This document shows, in pieces, positions 44,161 to 56,500 of a DNA stretch of 64,000 nt (positions are counted from its first letter, which is position 1; the number at the start of each line of letters is the position of its first letter). The DNA comes from Druceiella hillmani (lineage: Eukaryota > Arthropoda > Insecta > Lepidoptera > Hepialidae), in assembly GCA_039881145.1 (NCBI GenBank), contig JAYKKI010000039.1, positions 19,648,001 to 19,712,000 of the forward strand, read 5' to 3'. Made by a program: the position numbers and the translations under genes. The notes beneath the pieces are model-generated. The model ran no database searches. It worked only from the letters and a program-made list of their open reading frames with translations, and was not told the origin of the DNA.

Positions 44161-45964
44161 AAGCAGTGTCATTTTTAAATATTTTATGGTTATACAGTAT
44201 GTAAAGGAAGGAAAATTCGGCCCTTAAATCCATAATAGTGCATCATGGGTAGATTGCAATACACCCATTTTTTTTTAAAACCATGCCACTATTTTTCTAA
44301 AATTTAAAAACTGTCATAAGTCATGACATGGAATTGAATCAACCTATATCTTATATTTCAATAAACGTAATTAATGTGGTAATATTGTATGATTACTATT
44401 CTCAGCGAGAATATTGTATGATTACTTTTCTTGGATATGATGAATTTGACTTGTATAACTATCTCTTTCATTTGCACAGTTTTACATAAAACGGTTAAAA
44501 AAAAAGGATAGCAAAATTAAATTTCAAGACCAACTTTTTAAATTTTTTTTTTTAAATTAAATTTCATAAATCAAAATTATTGCCATTTGAAAAATCTTTA
44601 ATATCCATTCATTATTCGCTCAGATATTAAAGATTGTAAAAAATATTACTATCGATTTTTAAAATAAACTTATGACAATATTTTTTTCATATGTCCTTTA
44701 GACAAATTATTATTTGCTTTTTATTAATAATATAATATTAATTTTAATTATTATTTCAAATTCAAGTTTTTTGGGTTATTTATTATTTAAAAGAGCAATC
44801 CTCACATATTTTTAATAATTGTCATCAACTGTAAAATTGCAATGAGTACATAGAAGAAAATTTAGGTAAGTGTAAATACATCCTAAAACAAAATAATTTG
44901 TATTTTAATTACTATGTTTGCGTGTTTCCTAGTTTTTTGAAACGGATAAGTGACATTTCATTTTGACACTTGGCACTTCGCGATAGGCGTGCTATGTTGC
45001 CAAGCTGACACTTAGTGTAAAGGTTATAGGGTGTTAATTTAAACATAATTATAAGTTCATACAAAATTTAAATTTTAATTATTTTGTAAACTAGGCGACT
45101 AATTGAAAAAATAACAATGTTGTATTACACGTGATTGATGGGACAAGTGGTTGAATTGGCGAATTTTCCTACATATACATACTGTATTTTGCGAGGTTAT
45201 GCATCTGGCAACTTAAAGACATGATAATTTTTGTAGGTACCATCTTACATATAGAACTTTAGATTTTTTTCACCTTACACATCAAATGGCGGTATCAGTG
45301 AATATTTTTAATTGCGTTTATACAATATAATTGTATTAATTTAAAAATTTAAAAATTAATTTAATTTTTAAATATTTCTTACTTGGATCGAAAATTGTTT
45401 TGGTGTAGTTATATTGACAAATTAATAGTTTTAAAAAGAGAATCCTTTAAAAATACACAAAGGTTATCGAACCCCTTAATGAGGTTTAAAACTTGGTCAT
45501 AATTATTACTTTTTTTGCACAACGATAAATCTGTATATTGTTACTGAACAAATTAATGATTAAAAGTAAAATTTTAAAAATTATATAAATTATATACAAA
45601 AATTATGTAAAAAACTATATAAATATAAGATTTTTCATATCCACATAGTGTGCCAGTGGACACGCGGAGACCATTGTGCATGCACATGGCGGTACCTGTC
45701 ACAGGTGGAAGAATTTTTAATATTATGACACCTGTTTTTATTATTCTTACTAGTTGTTTTATGATAATTGACGTTACAAATAACATACCAATAATCTTTG
45801 TTAGTTTCTTTACTCATTTATAATATTCCTAGAAGCTTTGTCGGCCAATCCTTACAATATTATTAAGTGGCTACGCTCATGAATATATATGCTTGGCGTA
45901 TCGGGGATGACTTGACAATGCGCATATATTTATGTATATATGTGCTTGGCGGTGAAAATGTTAA

Positions 45965-46927
45965 CATTTTGAATACAATGACATTTGAATTCATGTCTGC
46001 ATCTGGATAACATTCTTTTTTCTTATGCTGATAGATGCGACACAGATTCTACTACGTATCGTCGAAGGTTTTCAAGAGATCGTAAAACGAGAAAATCATA
46101 ATTGTGTTTAATTATTATCCCATATTTGCATATCTTTGAATGTATATGTAAATTAATGGAAGTTTTTTTTTGTTATCTTTATATTTATCAAATACCTAAT
46201 ATTTGTCATGTGACTCCAATATGGTGTTTTCAATGGTATAATGTTGATAAAACATTTACATTACAATTACATGTTGTATATATTCACATGATTAATACAT
46301 ATTATATAAATAAAAATACTATAAAACAATATTTAAAATAAATTGTTGTGCTGACAGTCATTTTCCTATACAGAAAATGTAGGTTTCTTCTGATGTTATA
46401 TTTTAATAAATACGAACCTAAATGTAGATATTATCCGAGTTAGTCTAGTTAGCTAGTGTACACATTGAACATCTTATATCCATTTATATATTCATGAATG
46501 AATCATTATTTTTATTAGAAACTTCAATGTATAAATATATACACATGCTCAAAAGACGTATTGCTAACTGAATAGTTTATTTAAATTAGTTTACTTCCAT
46601 TTGGCGTCAGCCTTGACATCATAAATTGCGATTTTTGGGGTTCTAATGTACTAACACACATAAAAACTTCAATTTTATTGTGTTTATGTGTTACAAATTT
46701 GTTTAGGATATTCTTTCAATGTATATTATGTATATAGTGTAAATAAAGCATGAGTATAACAGACACTAATACAAACATCGCAGAGAAGTCCGATGCGAAC
46801 ATAGGAGCGAAGAAAAAAATAAATACGATATCTGGCAAGCGGCCAGTAAAATAGTAAAAGTGGTCATTAACAATTCAGCTCTTAAAATATTAGTGGTTTT
46901 GAAATTTCGGTCATTGGTGTGTCTTAG
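45965..46927. other. Intron 6, AT-rich
   Basis: No recognisable element. A 34-codon frame at 46750-46854 (M-S-I-T-D-T-N-T-N-I-A-E-K ...) starts and stops cleanly but has no support. Confidence 0.45.
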
Positions 46928-46968
46928 TATATAAATAGATGAACACGAGGTTCTTATTTTGTGCAGTG
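46928..46968 (+). promoter_or_regulatory. Candidate internal core promoter (TATA plus initiator-like)
   Basis: TATATAAATAG at 46928-46938 is followed 25 bases later by TGCAGTG at 46962-46968, a fair match to an insect initiator. The spacing (about 35 from the TATAAA start to the initiator A) is slightly long. It could drive a shorter pericentrin-like isoform from inside intron 6, using the candidate exon at 47242-47253. In AT-rich DNA a TATA-like string alone is weak evidence. Confidence 0.25.
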
Positions 46969-47241
46969 AAAACGTGATTTTGTAGCGGATTCATAACTTT
47001 GGTGGCCGTGAATTAATATTGAATAGAAATGAATTATGTATTACAAATGAATTTTAGATTCTGCCAAAGTGCATATGGTGACAAAATATTAATTTAAATA
47101 TTTTATTAAGTTCCATAATTTGAATAGAAATTGTTCTAAAAACTGAATGTGAAGACAATGTTATGTTTTACTTTTATAGACAAACAAGTTATTTTTTCTT
47201 TGTTAATTAAAAAACTATTGGTTTGACTAAAAAATAAAATA

Positions 47242-47253
47242 ATGGGTGTGCCA
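47242..47253 (+). CDS. Candidate alternative first coding exon
   Basis: ATG GGT GTG CCA in the context AAAATAATGGG ends at a strong donor (CCA|GTAAGT) in phase 0, exactly the phase needed to join exon 7 at 59625. Upstream there are several ATGs (a 22-codon open frame near 47029), which weakens the idea. Speculative: it rests only on the start context, donor quality, phase and the TATA-like box 300 bases upstream. Confidence 0.2.
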
Positions 47254-47680
47254 GTAAGTAAAAATGTTTTCTATTTTTATATTGGTAATTTTTTTGAAGA
47301 TCGTTTTGTAACGTTGTTTAAATGTTTAATGAATAAAGTGTGAATTTTTTGATAATGCTATTAATCACTGATTTAAATTTTGATGCCTACTTTTACCTGG
47401 ATTTTTTTTTAATATAAATTTAGATGATTTATAACATTTTTTTATTGTCTTACAAGAGAGGGATTGTAGTTTGCAGGTAGGTTGTAGGATAAATGTAAAT
47501 AAAATTAGTTTTTTCGCAATTTAATCTACCCTTTCTCGACTATAATCGTATATCCCTCGCCAACGATTGGGTTTGCTTCCATAGAAGTGTTAGTAAACCC
47601 GAGATTAGTAGCAATTTTATATAAGTTAAAAAAATAAAAATAAAAATTTCAAGTGGGTATAATTCAATTAAATACGGAGA

Positions 47681-49128
47681 TACAGACCCTGGCCAAATTA
47701 CTAGACGCACTGTAGTTTCTACGCAAAATCATAATTAACAGCTATAAAAAAATAGGTTTAGGATATTTTAACTGAAATGAAAAAAAAATTTGAATATCTG
47801 CTGTATGCTATTAAATATTGTTATTAATTATTGTTGTTGTAATTAAAACATAGTTTTGATTAAAAATTTATTAAATTTTAGTGTTGGAACAATATTAATA
47901 ATCCAATTAATATTTCGTTGAGCCACCTTTTGCGGCTATTACGGCTTCAGTTCTTTGCGGCGTGCTGTTAATGCATGATTGTATAGTCTCCTGCATTTGC
48001 GGACGATGATTGTGTACATACTTGTATAATTTTTTCAATGAGCTAAATTTTGATGATGATAACTTCTTTATCCACTTCTCTCTTCAGTCAGCTCCCACAC
48101 GTTTTCAATTGGATTCAATATCAGGTGTGTTATTCAGCGAATCCAACAATGGGATATTTTGGTCACATAAATATACTTTGATCGAATGAGCAGTGGGACA
48201 CTAAGCTCCCTCTTGCATAAAAATAAATGGTTATCAATTTGTGAACTATTTTATTAACTGTGGAAGTTCAAGAAAAACTCAAAGAAGTTCTTCTTGATTG
48301 TAGGACCTCTTTGTACTAATCCTGCCTCATTTTACTATTGTAGAGACGCCCAGAACTACTACTGATAGCGGACCAAAATCGTAATCTTTGTTGCGTGTTT
48401 TACGGTTTGCACAACGCAGCAGAGTGAAATTTTTCACCTGACGATAGTGAAAAAATTGAGGTTTTTCCCTAAAATTTATAACTTGCTTTCTTCGCTGAAG
48501 CAGACCTAAAACAAATCAAATATACGCTTAAATTGTAGGAATAACAACAATTTACTGATCAATTGTTAACAATAAATTAAATATTAAATTACTGACCTCC
48601 CAAACTACGTGTTTTTGTCTTTATAATCTTTAATTCAGTTAAGACATTTTTTGTTTATCACAGCAGTCAATTTAGGCTTCCTGGCAGGTCGGTGGGCTTT
48701 GTAATCTAAATGCTTCCATTTTCTGCGAACGGTGCACAAAAATATTGACTTTTTCGAGTTTAGATTTTATTACTTTTGTGGTAGCATATCTGTTTTCCAC
48801 ACAAATTTTCTTGATAAATCTTTCTGAATTATGGATGAAAATTGAGTTTTTTCTGCATTTTTTCTATCCTTTTGGGCTCAATTCTTTACCTATATTGCCT
48901 TTTTTCTTTATATATCGTACGCTTGTTTCAGATACATTCAATTTTCGTGAAATTTCAAGGTTTCAATAAATTTTAGTATTAAGAAGAGCTCTCATATCAG
49001 TTTTTTTTACGCAGTCAGAGGTTCCCCTTTTTACCCATACTAGCAAAATAACACCAAATTGAGTACAAAACGTGTATTTATTTCAGTATTCTAAAAAATG
49101 TGTGCTTCCAATAATTTGGCAAGGGACT
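47681..49128 (-). mobile_element. Tc1-like element 1 with decayed transposase
   Basis: TA then CAGACCCTGGCCAAATTACT at the left (47681) is matched inverted by AATAATTTGGCAAGGGACT at about 49108-49126. On the minus strand the transposase is readable in pieces. The N-terminal helix-turn-helix is L-E-I-S-R-K-L-N-V-S-E-T-S-V-R-Y-I-K-K-K (about 48960-48900). The catalytic block F-M-Q-E-G-A, a stop, then C-P-T-A-H-S-I-K and L-L-D-S-L-N-N-T-P-D (last Asp) lies near 48215-48110. The C-terminus is P-Q-R-T-E-A-V-I-A-A-K-G-G-S-T-K-Y, stopping at 47907. Frameshifts and stops make it inactive. Lies in intron 6. Confidence 0.9.
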
Positions 49129-49369
49129 TTTCTTGAATGATGAAAAATACTAACAGATACTTTGCTCTATGGCGTATAGACCAAAAACGTTACAGACCAA
49201 ACGTAAACCAAAGGATTAGTGACATTTTTTAATTGGTACATTTAGACGAATACATTTAAACTTTTGATGATTCTTTGCAAATTTTATGTTAACTAAACAA
49301 CAACTTTACATAAAATTTGAAACAAATCAACAACTTTTTTCATCAAATATTATGTTTCGTTTTTTACAT

Positions 49370-50585
49370 AGTTTTGGAACGAAGTTCTTTTACGCGGCTT
49401 ACAGTAGAGCGAACTGGCAGAAATCATCACATAAGGAAAAAGCATTATGCCCCCTCCAGGCGACCTTTCCCTCTGATTCTCTCTGTCTCTATTATATACG
49501 GTTGTATGTGCGAGTATCAACATTCGAGCAGCGAGCATTGTGCGCGATCAGCTGTATAACCTCAATTCTAAACACGTGTAAATATTATTTAAACAAATTT
49601 TTTTTTATTCTACTGGCTTTCTATTGTAAACCAATCATCTGCCAAACTGTTTCCAATTCGGTTTGTATTTATTTGCATTATAAATTATAAGTTATTGCTA
49701 TATCATTTACTAAATATTAAAAATTTGTAAATTACCAAAAAATTTCGGCAAATTAATTTATTTTCATTATTACTTTATTATTTATTAAATACATAAAATT
49801 AATAAATTACAATAAATTGTCGGCGTATTGATATATTTTCATTAATTAAACTTTATTTAGATTTTTTCAATAAATTTAAAAATTCATTATATTCATTTAA
49901 ATTTTTGAAATATTTAAATTTAAAATAAAAATAAATCAGTTTAATTAAATTTAATTCTAAAAGTAATTTTAAATTTGATAATTTATTAAAAAAATTATAA
50001 TAACTATCCTTAAAAAATATAAATAATGAAATTTTAATTTTTAAGATAATTAAACTTAAAATTAACTTTAAATTTAATTTGATTGATTTTTTGGTAGAAT
50101 AAAAAAATTGAAAAATTTATTGGTAGAATAATAAAATCTAATATTAAAATCAATTTTAAATTTAATTCAATTTTGAAATAATTAAATTAAAAATATTTTA
50201 ATTTTAAAATGCTTAAATTTTTATTTTTATTTGAATTAAATTTGAAATTAATTTTAACATGAAATTTTATTTTCTAAAAATGTATTTTTTTATATGTAAT
50301 TTATAATTCACTATTTTATATTTAATTTTTTTTAATAAATTGCTATTTTTCCTAAAATATTAAATGAAATTTATTGATTTAAATGCTTACTTTACATTTA
50401 TGCTTTGAAAAATTTTTAGAAAATAACATAAAATATACAAATTAGAGAGACATAGAGAGGGTTCAATAAAAGAGGGCTGCGCCTTTAGGCGTGACAAAAG
50501 TACACTAATATAATCAATAGAAATCTACATATTAAATCACGTTTAGAGTTGGAAAAATAATGTATGGAACTTCGTTCCTGACTGG
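49370..50585. mobile_element. Long-TIR element with extremely AT-rich interior
   Basis: GGAACGAAGTTC near 49376 is matched by its inverse GAACTTCGTTCC near 50568-50579. Further in, both ends carry the same order of blocks, inverted: a GGCG/GCGCC-containing segment, then CCCTCT, then TCTCTCTGTCTCT versus AGAGACATAGAGAG. The diverged inverted repeats are therefore about 120 bases or more. The middle (about 49690-50440) is almost pure A and T. No transposase. Superfamily not assigned. Confidence 0.65.
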
Positions 50586-51690
50586 TGTCTCCAGACTGCA
50601 CAGACTTTTTTTTACCTCCTTTTCATAAACTCTAAATCTTTGCAGTTGATTGTGTATTGATAATAACACTAAAACAACAGATGGAGCAGTCATTCTCAGC
50701 TTTCACAAATTTCAGTCTGGGCAGAGTTTATAAGCAAATAAGATAATACTGATGCCAAACATATTGTCTCATGCCTACTACATGATGGATTTATTGGTGT
50801 GAGACAATTAAACTAATGGTGTAACTGTCTAATTGTATTGTCAGTTAGTTGAAACAATGATTTTACTTTTATGAGCCAACTATATTAATTTTGTAATCAC
50901 TTACATATAAGGTAAATGTGTTAAGAAAATATAAAAGAACGTGAACAAAGCGAGGATCTACCTTACGTGCTCTTTTTTGGAATAGATGTAGGCGCACAGA
51001 TTTCATTGATGTGCCACTTGCGAATAAGTACACACTGAAACTAAAAAAGAGTCTCGTGTTAAAAACTCATGATAAAAATACACAAAAAAGGGTCGTTACG
51101 TAAATCATCCACAATTTTGTAAGCAACATTGTGCGCTATCTACTTGACTCGCTTCAAATGGATGCCCATTTGAAAATTTTGAAAAGGCTTATTTACATTT
51201 TAAATTATTTTATTTGTTTTTTCCTATTATTTCAAGATGATGCTCACAATCTTAATTAATACTCGTATATTTCATATACAGTTATTGGTTGATAGGGATA
51301 ACAACCTTTTTTATTTTTTCTGAACCCTTTAAAAATTTAAGCCATAAACAATCAGTACCATTTTTTTTATTATTCTGATTTATCACTTTTGATCAGAATT
51401 GTATTTAAATGTTTTGGTACCATAATCAAAACATCCATAACAAAAAATTAAGAAAAACGTTTAATAAGTTTTTCTTTCTGCGAAATAATACTCACGATGC
51501 TCAATATTCATATCCGAATAAATGAACAAAGTGTACACTGCGTTACTTTAATGATATCGCGCTAAGCTTAAAGCGCTAAGCTTGACGTGCGACTATAGTT
51601 TGCTTCATCCTTATGTTAATATTGAAGTGTTGTAGCTCGAGGATGGGATAAATTGTGAAAAAAGTTTTGTACTTGCACATCCGTAGAAAC
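50586..51690. other. Intron 6, unassigned
   Basis: Mostly AT-rich. At 51565-51595 an 11-base motif GCGCTAAGCTT occurs twice in tandem, separated by three A. The 50930-51180 segment is less AT-rich and may be a decayed transposon, but I cannot name it. Confidence 0.4.
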
Positions 51691-53537
51691 TACAGTATAC
51701 CTTGCCATATTATTAGACCAATGCGAAAAAGACTTTTTCATCTTGAGTGTAGATATTAGTAAATAATTAAGTGCTTTATATTTTTTAAAATTTTTAATAA
51801 GTAATTAAATATAATACCAATAACATAAAACAAATTTTAATGAAACATTTTACATTCTGTACTTATTACATCAATTTTATTATAGTATCTTTATTTTGTG
51901 AATATTTCGTTGACCCTCCTTTAGCCGTAATAAGTACCTTAATTCGTTGAGGTATGTTTTCTATGTATTACTAGATAGTGTCTTGAATACACTATCTAGT
52001 ACTGCATAGACACTGTTGTTTTCTGATTACATAGCATTTAACGCATCTGGTGCGTTGCATAGCATTTAAATCTTTGTTTACATCAAAACAGAATGCTTCA
52101 AGAATGGAATGGGATACATATTATATAAATTAGCAGCCTGCCACACTTGGCTTTGTACAGATACTCTTAAGTCATTTGATTAAGGCTTTTTAATTCCATT
52201 CTTTATTTTAATTAACAAAACTATAATAATTTGAAAACAACAGTGTCTATGCATTATATGTTATAGTTATAGCACATTTTGCTATTTCTCTCTTCAGAAG
52301 CTCCCAGGCGTTGCCAGGTTCATATCTGGAGAGTTTCCAGGCCATTCCAAAACTTTAATATTCTTTTGTTATTGGAAGCATGTGGCAATAACACTATTGG
52401 AAGCACTCTTAGCTTTATGGCAAGGTCCAGTCTTTAAATTGTGGTATCAACCTGGTTTCTAGGACTTTTTTATATAGATCTTGGTATATTGTTTTTTCTT
52501 TGACATAGAGGCGACCTTTTCCTGATATGACAGACCAGACCATAAGAGACGGTGCATGTTTCACAATAGGGATAATGCAGTCGGGCTTGTATTTCTCGAC
52601 TGGTTTTCGCCGTACAAACTTTGATTTTTCATTCAAAACTTGAAAGACAGACTTGTCGGAGAAACAAACCTGTTGTTACAAATATTGTTTTGAATTTCTG
52701 ACATGACATATAGATTTGTAACAGTGTTAACATATTCTTTTTAACTTTTTTCAATATTCAATGGTGAAATTTTTATGTTTATGGACCCAGTCAAATCGCT
52801 TCTTCACCATAGTCAAAGTCAACTTTAGTTTTCGCACAGGTTTACGTGCGATCAATCCGTTTTCATTTCTCTGTGAAACAAGGGAATTTCATCATCTTTA
52901 ATATTCTTCTTAAACAAATAAACGGGTAATTTTCTATTTTGGACACAAATATTTTGGGTTTTTCTGTTTGTTCTTGGGGTCGTAATGCATCGTCATCCAC
53001 ATGCACCTTTTTTGGTGATAAAATTATCCCGGAGTCCATTTTTTTTTATATTCTTCACGGAACTTCTTGAGACGTCTGTTGCTTTAGCAATTTCATATTG
53101 TGATAACTCAGTAGCCTTCAAAAGACCACAGACTTGACCAATTTTCTTGGGTAAGTGGTCACAATTTTTTACTTCAAAACATCATATTTTTGGTAATTTT
53201 CTAACTATATAATTGAAAAAAATATAAAATTAAGAACAGACTATCATAATGAAACGAAATTTGAAATGCAAGCTTACCGTTATTAATAAAAAGAAACCAC
53301 TTTAAAATTCACAACTCTTTAGGTAATGTATTCTTTGTTGCGTTCACGAGGCTATAATGACATTTTTTTTCTTTTTATTGTGTTGTAAGCATTAAAATAT
53401 CTTGTTAAATGTTGTCAGAACTAGGAATTTTAAAAACAAAAACATGATACTCCTAAATAATTACCCAATTATTCTCTAAAGTTAGAAAATTTAATTAATT
53501 TTGCTTGGGTCTAATAATATAGTAAAAAAGTACTGTA
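51691..53537 (-). mobile_element. Tc1-like element 2 with decayed transposase
   Basis: TA at 51691-51692 and 53536-53537. The ends are inverted: left CAGTATACCTTGCCATATTA, right inverted CAGTACTTTTTTACTATATT, both followed by TTAGACC. The minus strand reads a helix-turn-helix N-terminus (A-T-E-L-S-Q-Y-E-I-A-K-A-T-D-V-S-R-S-S-V) near 53125-53070. The middle is H-A-P-S-L-M-V-W-S-V-I-S-G-K-G-R at about 52550-52500 and V-L-E-W-P-G-N-S-P-D-M-N (catalytic Asp) near 52350. The C-terminus is P-Q-R-I-K-V-L-I-T-A-K-G-G-S-T-K-Y near 51950-51905. A small MITE (52003-52253) is inserted in it. Inactive. Same orientation as Tc1 element 1. Confidence 0.9.
52003..52253. mobile_element. Nested 251-bp MITE with perfect 20-bp TIRs
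   Basis: GCATAGACACTGTTGTTTTC at 52004-52023 is repeated exactly in inverse at 52233-52252. The element interrupts the catalytic part of the Tc1 transposase, so it inserted after that copy arrived. Perfect ends suggest it is one of the younger insertions in the window. No coding content. The target duplication is not clear by eye. Confidence 0.85.
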
Positions 53538-56500
53538 GGTTGCTATATCAGATTAATATCTATACATATGTCAGTTCATTCTTAAAAAAATTTTCAATTA
53601 AGAATATACATATATATATATACATTTTTTTTTTCCAAAGACTTCTAAATCCTACCATTCTCACATACATAGTATTAATACATTTGTAATAGTTCTGCAG
53701 AGCAGCAATGTTCTTAAACCACATTGACATTATTAACTATATCTGGATAATTATACAACATAATATACATATCATATAGCCTGTGGCAATCTGTTAAGTA
53801 TAAACTATCATATTGTGTGTTGTATGTCATTCGGGTTAGTAATATGCGATCAAATCCCTAAAAACAAACAAAACCTTCCACATTATAATCTTAGTAAGAC
53901 TCATCATCCCTTTCTACACCACTTAATATCCACGATTCTCCTTTCTGTCTTATTATGAAATGCCCACTAATACTTGATTCAATTTTTTAAAATTTTTATA
54001 TATGTAGTAGGAAATGTACTATCTTATAAACCCATTTAATGTCGAAGTGTTATTGTATGAGGAACAGTAATTAGTGTTGGGTTTCAGATTTATAGCTATT
54101 TGCTATATAATAAGCTCTTAGTCATATCTGCAAGGTCAAGTCACTTGCCCTGGGTCAATTGGACTGCTGTATATGTTGATAAACATGCAATTCAAGTGAG
54201 GTCTTTTTTACAAGAATAGTCTTTTGCAATTACTATTAAATATTTCTAGATATTTCGGGTATAAGGAAATAATTTTTCTGATGAACTCAGATGAATTACT
54301 TTTTTATCCATTTTATTTTCTTACTATTTAGACAATTTTACCAGGTCGTTTGTAGGTCAGAAAAGGCAAAAGTTTGTTAATAATAAAAATACCATAATAC
54401 CAAAAATTAATTAAGTTCTTTCGCATTATGTCATTAAGATACAAACATTATAAAAATAATATATGCAATGAGCTGTCAGTGTACAAAATTGAAATGAAGG
54501 AAAAGTGAAGTTTACCAAGTTGTTCAATCATTTTCTATAAAATTCTTCCTTTGTGAAATCCATCAGTTCCTCAGATTATTTATGCCAGGAGAGCTGTGTG
54601 TAATTCTTTAAAAATTGTCACCTGTTTTATAGTTGAAATGTTTATTTTGTATAATAACAGGAAAATCTATTTCAAATCACTATTATGACACAAATCTTCA
54701 ATGACACAAAGTCCCTGAATAGAAGACAAAAAAATGTTCAGTATAGAAAATTTTGCTAAAAATGTGATAAGAATATCTGTTCAAATGCGAAAGTTTATTA
54801 TCCACAAATATTGAAAACTTCAACAATAAAAGGTTTTCCAAATTGATTAACCTCTAAAATTGAATAAACAATATAAAATAAGGAAAAATGTGATATTTTA
54901 AGAAGAGAATGAATAAAAAAGTTATTTAGTAGTTTCAAAGGAATATATCTGTACTTTTTAAAAAAAATATTAATAATATAGTAAAAGTCAAATGGTTTAT
55001 ACCGAATGTATATCAATGGCTGTTATTTTTTAAATTTAGAACAAAAGCCCTATTAAAAAAAAACAAGTTTTAACTTCCACAAATTTCAAAGTTTTATGCT
55101 TGCAATTGTTGAAAGTTTTTCAAAAGAAATATGATATAAAGAAAGAAACGTTTCACATTTGGTTAGCATAATTTTGAATTTTTACGGAAACAGGTAATAG
55201 ATTCTAAAAGTATCATTCTTTTTTAACTGTTTGCCAATTAATTATTAAGAAAAATAAGTATGTAACATAGTCATTGATATATTTTTTATTGTTTTTTTTT
55301 TTAATTGAGCAAAAAAATTATTGTGAGTTTTTTAATAATGTCCTGGATTTTTATAAATTTGCATGAAATTTAAAAGATAAAGTCTTACACTATTTAGTAC
55401 TATCAACAAATATCTCCATTTATTATGCTTTTTTATTTTTCTTTTTACATATCATTGATTCCATTATCTATACTAATTTGTGTTTGTATTTGCGTATTAA
55501 ATGTTTGCTGAGAAAGGACAAAGTTTATTAAAACAAAAATGAAACAAGTGATTCATTGCATAAATAATCCATGTGGTAAAATTTTATAAATACATTTGTT
55601 ACTAAGTTAAACTGTGAGCAAACTTTGTAACTCCAAAATATTGTTTATTATGAGTCTTTTTAATTGAAAGAAGAAAAGCAGTGGAAATTGACTTTTAATA
55701 AACTGCAGTTGTTATAGGTTTTAATTTATTTCAATCTATAATATTCTTAAATTTCTAGATCTAAAACATTGTTCATACAATGTAGAATTATATTGGGTAT
55801 AATGTTTAAATATTATTCGTATCGGTGATAATAATTGAATACTATTAGCAATACCCTTAAATTTTTTATACAATTTGTTGTCTTTATAAGGCTTAAAATA
55901 ATAACTAACGTAATATTCTTTAGTTACTTTCATAATATACATATTTTAGTTTGTTAATCGTTTTGCAAAATATAAAATAGAAAAAATCAGTGGTTCGCAC
56001 ATACTGATGATTTTGTACCTATTTTTCAGAAGCAAACTGCTATCTAGTAATCTTTGGAAGATCCCAATAAAATTTCCTTAAAAATTTGATTAAACTGGAT
56101 GTTTTATGAGAATGTACTAAAAACGTATATTCTCATAAAACAGCTGTGAAAAATAGAATATTATTAATTAATATGTACAAGAACATAAAAACATTTTAAA
56201 ACTTATTTAAATTATGTATTTACAGTATAATTGTGTACTTAGTAAATTGTCAATATATTATTGTTTTAAATTAAATTCAAATATCGAAACTTACGACTAA
56301 AAAGAATTCCGACTAAACTAATTTAATATATAGGAAAAATAGAGAATATTAGAGTATGCAGGTTGTATGGAAAAGTTTTGTTTTGTCGACGTAACTTCGA
56401 TGGCAGATAATTATTATCTATTTTAGAACGTAATGTTTTTAGAAAAAAAAATCCCTCGCAAATTGAAAATTATTAATGCAAATACATTTAACAAACTGTT

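Larger units (their letters stand above)
43306..45964. mobile_element. 2.66-kb TTAA-flanked piggyBac-type element
   Basis: TTAA at 43306-43309 and 45961-45964 flank inverted ends of 17 bases with one mismatch: CCTTTTCACCGCCAAGC and, inverted from the right, CATTTTCACCGCCAAGC. The TTAA target and end layout are those of piggyBac. No recognisable transposase remains. Short minus-strand frames at 45574-45817 are not assignable. The interior contains the minisatellite at 43660-43935 and a dispersed-repeat fragment at about 44085-44150. A different family from the element at 41142. Confidence 0.75.

Noticed and set aside
46750..46854. 34-codon frame M-S-I-T-D-T-N-T-N ... P-V-K in intron 6
   Set aside because: No splice or promoter support, and it lies upstream of the TATA-like box.
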